A stretch of 64,000 nt of DNA, taken from contig AP026544.2 of NCBI GenBank assembly GCA_026075535.2, positions 10,416,001 through 10,480,000 on the forward strand, given 5' to 3'. A model generated the notes under the pieces. That model saw only the letters and a list, made by a program, of their open reading frames with translations. It had not been told where the DNA came from and searched no databases. The translations under genes and the position numbers were made by a program. Origin of the DNA: Tricholoma matsutake (taxonomy: Eukaryota; Basidiomycota; Agaricomycetes; Agaricales; Tricholomataceae). How positions within the stretch are numbered: the first letter of the stretch is position 1; each line of letters opens with the position of its first letter. Below are positions 44,501 through 54,422 of the stretch, one piece after another.

Positions 44501-46647
44501 GACTGACTGCTGAGTAATCAGCTCATTAAGACGAAGTTGGGGATCATGGCTGTCCATGTATAAGCAGGCTGTGGATGCCCAAATGAATAGACCACCAGCA
44601 TGCTGCAGTAGAATCTGAACTTTGTCCTCACCAGGCCAATCAGTAGGTAGCAGAAGACGCTTCTGGGATATACGTATCTCAGCCAAGTGATGTCGTAGGA
44701 ATTCCAATATGTCATTCCTCGTGGTTGCAGAATCGATGTCAAGAGAAAATGGATAAACAGCACAATGAGATGCCAGTGCGTCCTCGATGTCAGTTTCTCG
44801 GCGGCTGACTACCACGACTCGAATAAACGGAGGAAGATCAAGAAAACCCTTTGACAGTGCTCGCAGCAAGGTTTTCCGATCCTGCTCGGTGCCGCACTCA
44901 TCCAATGCATCAATAATGAGGACAACTGGACCCCCAGACCAGTTGATGGTGGTCAGAGCCTGTGCTGTAAGAAGATTCCTGAACTGAAATTCTAGTGGCA
45001 TACTTGCAATATTCGGGTATCTTTCAATGACACGCGCGAGTGCAGCACCAATCCGTGCATCAAACAATGCAAGATGATACGCTAATGTTCGGATGACGGT
45101 AGCAGCATTCCTCTCAGGTATGTCACGGTCGAAGAAGAAGAAGGCCCCGAGGCGATGAAGGTCGCGGATTAGATGTGCGATGGTTGTTGAAAGTGTACTC
45201 TTCCCTGAGCCAGCCACACCGTTCAGCCAGAGAACTTGCTTCCGATCATTGGATTCATCTACTATCCATTCGGTGACGGATTTGATGACATCGAGCCTTG
45301 TTTTGGGAAGGCAAGGCGATCGATCGTATTCGTTGATTGCTACGGGGTTCAATGTCGATAATAATTGATCACGGCCTGGGAACAAATCGTTAGCACCCAT
45401 GAGGTTGAGACGGGAAGAGTAAACGCACGAATAGAATCGACGGTGGGAGCGGTTCGAGATAGAACCAAAGCCATGCCAAGTTCGACGCCTGTATCAAAAT
45501 TCTCCCGAAGCCTCTTGAATTCAGTACAGAACTTATCTATAAGTTCACTTTCGTCCCCGAATGGTTGTACGATGGCCCGCGCTATAGCATGTCAGACCTC
45601 TAACAGTCGTTGGTAGTTCTCAACCCACTAACCTCCGAAATTACGTCGTACATACTCCTGGATGAAAAAGCCACATTCTATCGTTTGTTTCAAAATTTGT
45701 TCGACAATGGCTTGAAGGACTGAGTCCTTCTCCAGATCTTTGGCTGATGTTACAAAAGAATAGATATCGTCCATGGTCGTGATAAGATTTGAAATCTTGT
45801 TGTCTCGAATTTGTTGTCCTTTCACTAACTATTGATGTGACGGTCGAACGCGAGACATTAGAAAGGTAAAAAATAGACCCACCTGTAACCCCACGGACAG
45901 TAATTGCCAAGCAAGGTTCACGTAAGGATGCATCTATCACAAATATTAGGACTGTAGATAAGGCACAAAAGGGAAAAACCTTGGAGATCGCGTTTCCCAT
46001 CGTGATCAGGACGTTAACCTTTGCTAGAAGAGAATCAAAAGATGACGTGAGATTGTTCTGGTCCAACTTCTCCCCAGCGACTCGAGCCAGGTGTAATGCA
46101 GCGCGGACCGCTGACGTGGTCCTCGCTACTACATGGATTACTAATCGGCCGTTGGTAGACTTCCCGTTCTTATCAGTCAAAGACAGAACGACATCTAAAT
46201 TTTTCATGTATCAATCACGTTTGTGTCGTCGACGAAAAGAGGGCACTCGCCTTCTGCTGGTTGCTGATCCTGGTAGTCGAGTAGCGCACTAACAGTGATC
46301 TTCACCATAGCAAGGCACGTATTGCCAAATAATTTATTGGGATGGATTACGCTAAAGATGATGGTGGCCGCGCCATCCAGGCCCGTTGGACTATGATAAC
46401 GTAAGTTGGGCATAAATATACACTAGGTAGGCTTGGACGCACAGCACTAAGTCGGCATCCCAACGTGGGCACCGGTTCTTCTTGATAGTCTGGGTACGAG
46501 AGCGAGCGCCTCCAGCCTTAACTTCCACGAAGGCATTAGGAGGATTGTTGAAGGCAGTTAATGGGAGATCTCGGGCTTCGACGACTGTGTACAGAGCTCA
46601 GAACAACGCGCCGCTGGAGAACGTGGCTACTCACTTTTCATTTCCAT
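41586..46647 (-). CDS. C2-NACHT-WD40 NLR protein (nine exons)
   Basis: Exons by my reading: 46635-46647, 46443-46584, 46251-46390, 45980-46194, 45883-45933, 45633-45828, 45429-45581, 43883-45375, 41586-43829. They join in phase to 1549 codons including stop. Introns are 46-56 bp. Domains: a C2-like start (residues about 1-60, MEMKIVEARDLPL, NAFVEVK, TQTIKKNR); a helical region to about 300; NACHT with Walker A GVAGSGKST near 356-364 and Walker B VVLIIDALDECG near 454-465; then 13 WD40 repeats of 43 residues from about 875 to 1435; and a C-terminal segment ending GWTKDHKLIIIHFP. Such NLRs act in fungal non-self recognition and programmed cell death; the ligand is unknown. No stop or frameshift is seen. 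One intron (46195-46250) is GC-AG. Confidence 0.92.
41900..43610 (-). repeat. WD40 coding repeats, 129-bp period, 13 copies
   Basis: Each unit encodes about 43 residues of the type LxGHDxxVxSVAFSPDGSKIVSGSxDKTIRVWDAGTG. The DNA units are much alike, indicating recent exchange among repeats. Differences cluster at the residues after GHD, at V(W/Y)(A/S), and at (S/K/E)D(K/R/N)TI(R/Q)(V/L)W. One unit has an extra codon (GSSIDMRAPE). Thirteen repeats plus the C-terminal segment could make two seven-bladed propellers. The segment contains strikingly few CpG sites. Confidence 0.9.
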
Positions 46648-47077
46648 CGTTGTTGATATTCTGCAGAGAGTCAATGTAAAATGGAGGAGGTACAAAGAAA
46701 GTATCTCACGATAGAGTCTGGTATCTGTAAGCAATATCACAAATGGAACGGAAATAATGAGATTGCATGCATTCCACATGTTCCACTTTGTCCCGATAAT
46801 CAATTTGATGAATAACAGTATTTGAAGAGGCGCCCAACTTTGACCGCGCTAAAGCATCCGACGTGCTATCTGCTTCTCAGTTGGTCCACATTAACAATCT
46901 TGTTTACTTTCGTGGCTGAAGACGATTCCACCCTCGTATGTATATGTAACACTATAACAGCGTGTGGACAAAACGAGACTGCTGATTACAAGTTTGTTCG
47001 TACTGTCAAAAGTAGATTGGACGTACATATCATAGACGTGAGCCAAGGATTTTCTTTGATCCTCGACAGACGTTCCC
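46648..47077. promoter_or_regulatory. Divergent intergenic region, NLR / small gene
   Basis: 430 bp between the NLR start (46647, minus) and the small gene's ATG (47078, plus). It must contain both promoters if the models hold. On the minus strand CTCTGCAG just upstream of the NLR ATG looks like the acceptor of a 5'-UTR intron. Open stretches on both strands (46822-47127 plus, 46891-47151 minus) carry no known domain. Unlike the surrounding repeats, it contains normal numbers of CpG. Confidence 0.45.
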
Positions 47078-47701
47078 ATGACTCGATTTTCAGCGCCCGT
47101 AGACGCAGCATCAAAGCCACAGCTTAAAAAGGTAAACAGTGCCTGCCTCATTGCCCGAGAGCCGCAACAGCTAGGCTCACATAAGTAGTCTTGTTCCCAT
47201 CAGGTCCGCTTGCGGCAGACCGGTTAATGTTCCTTTGCATTCTCTACTTTTCTGTAGGATGTTTTTAAAGGACTCTTGACCCTTGATGCGCATTCAACGC
47301 TCATGATCGACTGGGTTAGTCGTGTGGGAGGAGAGGTAAGTACATGAAAAGGAGGTCCAACTTGAAATACTTGAGTGACCAATGAGTGACAGTCAGCTGT
47401 CAGTTCAGGTTGATCGATTCGATCGATGCTTACCTATTTGGCTCGGCTACTATTCCTGGCGCTGGGTTTGAAATAGGTGTTCGAAAACTCAATATTGGCC
47501 TTGTTCCCTTGGACTTGGGACCTCTGCATTCTCGGAGTAGATGCTCGTAAGTAACATATATCAGTATGGCCATAAATTTTGTTTGAAGGAAATCGGCTGA
47601 GTTTTGGTGAAATTACAGGAATGGTAAGCGAAAATTCTACTGATTGGGAGGAAACAGCTCCGGAAATATTTCTATGGATCACGATCTCTATATATCTATG
47701 A
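47078..47701 (+). CDS. Small four-exon gene, unknown function (94 aa)
   Basis: Exons 47078-47131, 47258-47335, 47477-47546 and 47619-47701 join in phase to 95 codons including stop. Each junction has a consensus donor (GTAAAC, GTAAGT, GTAAGT) and acceptor (CTGTAG, AAATAG, TTACAG). The product begins MTRFSAPVDAASKPQLKK, has an aromatic/aliphatic middle (ALFPWTWDLCILGVD) and ends in a hydrophobic tail (EIFLWITISIYL). Two short hydrophobic stretches could be membrane-associated. I do not recognise the family. It is divergent from the NLR, and Copia-B's 5' LTR starts 47 bp after its stop. The start codon is the least certain part; an open stretch at 46822-46915 could belong to an upstream exon. 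Confidence 0.55.
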
Positions 47702-47748
47702 TCCTTATACAGAAGACAAGCTATGTACAAATGTTTGCGGCTAGCGAT

Positions 47749-48034
47749 TGTTGAGAATCACACCGTGAGTGAAAACACTGCCGCATCATTTGATGCGACT
47801 GTCGGCATGTATGACATAGGTATATATACCGTGCTCAGTAGTTTAAACACCTCAGTCACTTATACAAGAGACTGAGGTGAGTACTTACTTTATGATTACC
47901 ATGTGCTTGTTAACTCACTATACCTATAGTTTATATTGTATACTCTAGGTATAGTTAACACAATACCGGCACAATTCAGTCACTTATACAAGAGACTGAG
48001 TTTATATTGTATACTCTAGGATTGATTTTCTACA
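47749..48034 (+). repeat. Copia-B 5' LTR
   Basis: TGTTGAGAATCACACCGTGA...TTGATTTTCTACA, about 286 bp, followed by GGTTATGGGCC, a plausible primer-binding site. Inside, CAGTCACTTATACAAGAGAC and TTTATATTGTATACTCTAGG each occur twice, so the LTR contains a partial direct duplication of about 110-125 bp. The 3' partner is absent, so the ends rest on the TG...CA and PBS pattern only. Confidence 0.6.
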
Positions 48035-48221
48035 GGTTATGGGCCACTTCCATTCCTTCTAGGTAGCAGTAGAAGATCTCCTAGCCACTCGCATTCATCT
48101 GTCATCCAGATCACTATCCTGACTCGGATCAATATTTGCCCTTTGTGTGATCAGCCCCTAACAGGCTTCATCTCTTTTCTGCTTGCTGAAATTCTCACCC
48201 TATCATCCATTTCTTGACACC

Positions 48222-49180
48222 ATGACCGTCGAATCTGAAACCACCCCATCAACTTCCCCGATCAAACTTTCTGTCCAATACTCTAGGGAGAAACTAGACA
48301 AACCTGAAGTCTAACTACAAAGAGTGGTGCGAGGAAATTTCTATTACCCTTTCACTCAATTGTTACAGGTGAAATCAAAGAACCACCCTCCTCAGAGACC
48401 CAGGCTTCTTTTAACTGGAAGGTCAACTCTCGCCTCACGTTTGCACTTCTCCAGTATTGCATCCTTGGAATGCCCCTTCCTTGATGTGACCTTGAGCACC
48501 TCCGAGAATTGGGTGGTGATCTGCAAATGTCACCAATGTGAGGGCCCAGTACATCAAATCCAGTTGTTGCAGCAGGCACTTGCAATCCAATTCATGCTCA
48601 AAAATCCCCTTCCCGAGTCTGCCAACAAGATTTCTGCCCTTATCGACCACACCTTTGCCATGGGTGATATTAAACCTGACTTGCTTAAATGCATCATTGT
48701 GTTTAATTTGTGCTCAATGCCCTTGGTGATCGCTTTCCTCATGTGCATTCCATCATATTCCAGGATATTGGTGCCTCCGATGACAAATCTCCTTATACCA
48801 TATAGGACATTTGTCTGTTCCTTGAAAATGAGCAGACACTTATTGAGAACAACTGCCATAACAAATCCTGGGCCCCTATCACTCTTTTTGCCCAAGCCAA
48901 ACCAACAAAGTCCTCGAATTCACCCACCTGCACGAACCCTACCTGCAAGAAGGTGGGGCACACCATTGAATATTGTGTTAAAGCTGGGGGTGGTATGGCT
49001 GGGAAATCCATCAAGGAGTTGATAACTGCTAGATGGGCAGCGCACAACAAAGGGAAGAAGCCTAGCATATCAACTACTAGCTCAAGGATTCCAGTGACAT
49101 TGAAGGATGCTGATGGAAAGGCATTCACAGTCATGTTCAATTCTGCTGACATGTTGCTCTCCAATGATGACACCCCTGCT
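48222..49180 (+). pseudogene. Copia-B gag
   Basis: It opens MTVESETTPSTSPIKLSVQY and, after a frameshift at about 48318, continues SNYKEWCEEISITLSLN, typical of basidiomycete Copia Gag (UBN2-like). Further on in shifted frames it has a zinc knuckle CTNPTCKKVGHTIEYCVKAG near 48935-48990 and GGMAGKSIKELITARWAAH. It reads to the 49181 insertion and resumes at 49808 in the same frame (AFAGIASDPLPTT). Confidence 0.8.
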
Positions 49181-49799
49181 TAGGGTGTAGCACAGGTGAC
49201 ACCATGGGTTTCACTGGCAACACCACACCTGTCATCTGTGACACCATACCTGTACAAACACCATACCTGCAGGTACAGGTTATAAGCACAGGTTTTGTAT
49301 GGTGTTTCAAAATTACAGCAGCACTTGAGTAACATGGCATAAACTATGTGTAGCTAAGACAATGATAAGAGGTAGTTATACTAGAAAGTTATCCAACTTT
49401 TCTATACTGCTTCAACACTTGAATCCACATATAAATTATGATATAATGTTCAATCACTCAAAGTCACCATGCAAAATAACATCAACTTCACTGAATTAGA
49501 TCATCATATGTCATAAGATCCCACAGTACCAGGAGATACATATCTTAACAGAGTGTAACAACAATTTATTCTCACAAAACATGATAAAAATTCTTTTAAC
49601 TCAAAGCAAAGAGCTCAGAAGAATTTTGGAACCACAAAACCTGATGTGAAATATATCACAACTCAAACCTGTGACAATTTGCAACACCATGAGTACAGGT
49701 GTGGTGTTGCCACAGGTACAGATATACAAACCCATACCTGCACCTGTACTACCTGCAGGCAGAATACCACAGGTTCAGCTGTACCTGTGCTACACCCTA
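49181..49799. mobile_element. hAT-like MITE, 619 bp, ends TAGGGTGTAGCACAGGT
   Basis: A perfect 17-bp inverted repeat TAGGGTGTAGCACAGGT at both ends and a perfect 8-bp duplication CCCCTGCT (49173-49180, 49800-49807). Subterminal CAGGTACAGGT/ACCTGTACC motifs are repeated many times in both orientations, as in transposase-binding regions of hAT elements. No coding capacity. It interrupts the Copia-B gag frame. Confidence 0.93.
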
Positions 49800-49807
49800 C
49801 CCCTGCT

Positions 49808-51355
49808 TTTGCTGGTATTGCTAGTGACCCACTTCCCACCACTACCATCAAGGATGCAGAATATGAAGGCTGGATCACTGTTGAGGAGGAGGCGGTTACT
49901 ACCATAGACTGGACGCATACCACCTCCACCCTCACTGAGGATGCATTCTCTATTGAACCCCTCAAGCAAGTCAACCATTCCCAGCTCTCCACCACTGATC
50001 ACCCCTTTATTGTCGACATGGGTGCAACTGTTCATATTTTGCCTGACAAATCTGACTTCCTCACCTTGCATTCAGCATTCTATGCCACCTCATCCTGTAA
50101 AAGGCATCGGAGGCTCATCCATCATTGCTGTTGGTGTTGGCAACATCAAATTAAGATTTGCCTGGGGCACCTCAATTATCTTACATAATGCCCTCTACAT
50201 ACCTAATGTGGCAGTTCAGCTTATATCAGTAGGTATGCTGGCAGATGACTCGAATGCTGTTGTGCATTTCAATAACTACACATGCTGGATCATGCACAAA
50301 TCCTCTGGAGCAGTTATTGCATGGGGATCCCAGCTTTCTAAGAAACTCTACATGCTCAACCTTCATGCCATGTCTGTCGACCATGCCCTCACTGTCCACA
50401 AATCTCCCAATCTCAAGACCTGGCACTGTCGTCTTGGCCATGCCAATTACCAATCCCTCTGGGACATGGCCAAGAAGGGGACATTGAGAGGTGCACCTAT
50501 CATGTCCACCTCTAAACTGCCTAAATGTGACTCATGCATACTTGGAAAACAGACAAAGACACCTGTTCCTAAGAAGCGTGAGGAGAGGATAGGTCATAAC
50601 AAGAAAACTAGAGAAAGTATGGGTAGACTTATCTGGCCCCCACGATGTGAAGTCCCATACTGGAAATTCATACATTATGGACATAGTTGATGATTACATG
50701 TCTTTTCCTTGGTCAATACCCTTGTGTAACAAAGATGATTCTTTCTCAGAATTGAAAGCCTGGGAACTTGCCCAGGAAAATGAGACAGGACTCAAAGTGG
50801 GGACTTTCATCACCAATAACAGAGAGTTGAAGTCACATGAGATGGAAGCCTAGCTTAAAACTCAAGGAATTGAACAATGTTTCACTGCTCCATATACCTC
50901 CACACACATTGGGTGGGTTGAGAGCATGCACCGCACACTTATGGCTAAAGCCCATACTATGCAGATCTCTCAAGACTACCAACTTTCCTCTGGGATGAGT
51001 TTTATCTAATGGCATCTCACTTACATGCAAAAACTACAACCCCCTCACTACAGGGATGTATGCCTTGGGAGTTATGGCATGGATGCAGCCCTGATTACTC
51101 ATACATGCATGAAATTGGTTGCCGTGCTTTTACCCTCATCCCCAAAAAGGACAACTCAAAGATCTTCAAATGATCTATCGAATGTGTGCTAATAGGATAT
51201 GAGCTGGCATCGAAGGCATACTGATGTTATAATCATGCTACAGGAATGGTGCATAGTTCCTACCATGTCAAGTTCCTCAAAAGTCAAGATGGCCATAGTC
51301 CACCCACGACCTCCATCCCAGACCACAATGTATCCCTTGACAAACCAGCTATAGA
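49808..51355 (+). pseudogene. Copia-B protease and integrase
   Basis: An open stretch to about 50188 encodes TIKDAEYEGWITVEEEA and the protease region FIVDMGATVHILPDKSDFLTLH (the usual DSG reads DMG). After a frameshift it continues as GIGGSSIIAVGVGNIKLRF, ALYIPNVAVQLISVGMLAD, the GAG-pre-integrase motif WHCRLGHANYQSLWDMAKKG, CDSCILGKQTK and integrase pieces (MDIVDDYMSFPWSIPL, GTFITNNRELKS, FTAPYTSTHIGWVESMHRTL). RAFTLIPKKDNSKIFK lies near 51120. Many stops follow. The family-A element begins at 51356. Confidence 0.82.
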
Positions 51356-52172
51356 TAGTGTTGAAGGGTCCAGTCCATAGGACCGAAAAAAAGACCGAAA
51401 TTGGACTGAATTGGAAGGGAAAAGACCAGACCAGTGGTCTATTTATGGACCAGTCTTTGGCAGTTCAGTTAGCAGTCTTTCCATTTTGAAAAATGTTGTA
51501 AAACCGAAGAAAACCGGTCTAAACTGGTTAGGACCGGTTTAATCGTGGGAACATATATTGGACCATGTTCCCACATAAAATCCGGAGAATTCGACCTCTG
51601 GTTCATAAAAAATGGTCAAGAATTGAGCAAGATATAACCAAATCTATTTTTGTATGAGTATTTTGTTGTATCAGATTGATTTTCATTTCATCTTACTCAT
51701 ATGTTGATCATGTGCTTGATTCTATTAATGATCATAGGACTAACATGTATAATAATACTCCCACCATTTGTCAATGCATGCTATGCATCACATAATTTAT
51801 GGTTGTCACATTACATTTCTTGGTGTTCAGCACAAGTCATTCAGTAGATGTATTTTTATATTGATCATAGCCAAGTCAAATGTTGATGAAATGTCTTAAA
51901 AGTTAGACCGAATGATGGGGAATTACAATGTCTATCTATCTGTACAGTGGTTATAAGGTCCGGGTAATATTTGTTAAGATACATATGGGTTATATTAATA
52001 CGACAAATTTCACAACAAAACATCGGTCTAAACCAGTCTTAACCGGAAAGGACCAGTCCTAGGTGGTCCAGTTCAGTTCTAGCAGTATCTTGGTCGGCCC
52101 TGGACTGGTTTAGGTTGCGGTCTTTACGTTTTTGGGTCAAAAAACCGAACTGGACTGGACCCTTAAACACTA
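51356..52172. mobile_element. Family-A hAT-like element, copy 4 (817 bp)
   Basis: TAGTGTTGAAGGGTCCAGTC ... ACTGGACCCTTAAACACTA with a perfect 8-bp duplication GCTATAGA (51348-51355, 52173-52180). It is near-identical to 31561-32399 apart from about 22 bp missing near 52040 and scattered CG/TG/CA transitions. No ORF. This copy defines the family ends best. Confidence 0.95.
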
Positions 52173-52711
52173 GCTATAGACAAATGCATCTATGCACCAC
52201 TACCAAGCGATAATGATGATGATGCTGAATTTCCACATGCCCCTACTATAAATGATGATAACCCCCCCAGCATAGAGGAACCCCAAATCCTACCACCGCT
52301 GTGATGTTCAACCCATATACAAATACCCACAGAGAAGAACTCAAATGGACAATTGGCCCCCACCAGAACTGAAATTGCAGTTCAAGAATTTGTGAAAGCA
52401 CCACTTGACTCAAGGAGACACTGTAAGGGGACTAGGGGGTGCCCTGTGTGTTTCTCCTATTTTTTATGTTCGTCCTATATTTTTCCTCACTTCATTTCCT
52501 TCTATTCTTCATTTTTTATGATTTTTCCTTATTTTATTACTAATTTTCCTTTCTATCACATTTGTGCATGTTGACAGTTTTATACTTAGAGGTGGAGTAC
52601 CCTTTCCAACATCTACCCCTTGGTATGATGTCATTTGGTGGCCTTGATCTGCCTATCTCTGCCTTTTCTATTTTTAGGTTATTATTTGATTTTTGCAGTC
52701 TTCACATATAC

Positions 52712-53137
52712 TGTAAGGGGACTAGGGGGGTGCCCTGTGTGTTTTTCCTATTTTTTATGTTCGTCCTATATTTTTCCCCACCTCATTTCCTTCTATTCTT
52801 CATTTTCTATGATTTTTCTGGATTTTATTACTAATTTTCCCTTGCTATCATGTTTGTACATGTTGACACTTTTATATTTAGAGGCGGAGTACCCCTTCCG
52901 ACACATACCCCTTGGTATGATGTCATTCGGCGGCCTTGATCCGCCTATCTCCGCCTTTTTCTATTTTTAGGTTATATTTGATTTTTGTCGTCTTCACATA
53001 TACTGGGCATCAGCAAGGGGATCCTTAGAGTTTTCTCTTCGGATTTCCCTTTGCTAGGTGCACCCCCAATCCCTGTATTATGTAGCATAATTTTAACTTT
53101 GGATTTCCCTTTGCTAGAGGCTTAGGTTGCCCTTATA
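52712..53137 (+). repeat. Gypsy-2 5' LTR
   Basis: 426 bp, TGTAAGGGG...CCCTTATA. It differs from the 3' LTR at a handful of sites by eye: CTGG/CCGG, CGGCGGCC/CGGCAGCC, CCGCC/CTGCC, TCGTC/TTGTC, TTCGG/TTTGG, GCACCC/GCGCCC. All are consistent with CpG transitions. Confidence 0.95.
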
Positions 53138-53303
53138 GTAGAAAACTCTCCCCTAAGGCCCGAAAATCGTGAACGCGCTGCCCAAGATAGGCAGGTACGG
53201 ACTGGACAACGCTTCCCAAAGCTCCACAGAGTCCCTACACACCGTTCCAGATACTCTCGCCTCTATTACGCCACCATTTTCGCCAAATGCGCTCCCTAGC
53301 GAC

Positions 53304-54422
53304 ATGGACACATCAGAACGCTTCAATGCGCTTGAAAGCGACGTTTCCGGAATGTGCACGCAAATCGACTTGCTTAAATCTACGATTGAAAACTTCGTTA
53401 GGACCCTCCAGGCTAACCCTACAACCAATAGTTCCCCCTTTACAACTCCAAGCGCACCCAACAACGACGTTTTGCCAAACGTGTCCACTAAGGAACGTGC
53501 CCAGATCAAACCGTCCCCCCCCGCCAAATTTAATGGTGCACGTGCGCAGGGATGTGCATTCCTTAATTCCTGTGAGTTATACATTAGTCTCCAGTCGCAT
53601 CAATTCATCGATGAGGCTGCAAAGATTTATTGGGCCTTCACATACATGAAATCTGAACGCGCCTATCTCTATGTGGACCGTATCCTACGTCAAACTAAAG
53701 AACTCGGTTCTCTACCTTTCTCCACTTGGGGTGACTTTCGAGCTGAGTTCATACGCCACTTCTGCCCCCTCAATGAATGCCACCGAGCAGTGACACAACT
53801 TGAGTCATCCGCTTACCACCAGGGACGTCGATCCGTGGACGACTATATCGATGAGTTCAAGGATTTGGTGGACATGGCAGGATATGGGAGTGGGTTGCCA
53901 GTGGTGGTGAAGTTCTGACGGGGGCTCAACCGAGAAATTCAGGACCAGATTGCACAGATGCTGGAAGGGCGCCCAGCGGACGATGATATCCTTGCTTGGT
54001 ATGAAGCTGCTTCACTCTGTGATGAGAACCGACTCACAAATGCGGCGTTTAATGCTGCATTCCGTGCTCCAACTACCACTCATACACCCTACACCTTCAA
54101 TCGAAGCCTTCCCCGCCCTAACCCCATTCCTGTTCGTCAAACTCCCACACCAGCCGTCAATGTCCCAGTACCAATGGATGTTGATGCAGCCTGCAGCCGT
54201 GCATGTAAGTTGGATCTCTGCTACCATTGTGGGGAACCTGGACACAGGGCTGGAGCATGTCCCCATCGTCAGGATATCCGCATGCTCACCCCCGAGGGAC
54301 AAGACAAACTCCTACAAGATTTGTTGGCGCTTGTAGATGTTGAGGAAGCAAAGGATCAAGTTGCAGAGGAGATTAAGTTGGAAGTTGTAGAGGAGCAGGA
54401 TTTTCCTATTCGCAGTGAGTGA
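53304..54422 (+). pseudogene. gag: Gypsy-2 gag
   Basis: Collinear with Gypsy-1 gag (MDTSERFNALESDV start). One stop, TGA at 53916-53918, replaces the CGA (Arg) of KFRRGLN in Gypsy-1. The zinc knuckle CYHCGEPGHRAGACPH is intact near 54222-54270. The overlap with pol is preserved in position, but the pol ATG has become GTG. Confidence 0.92.
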
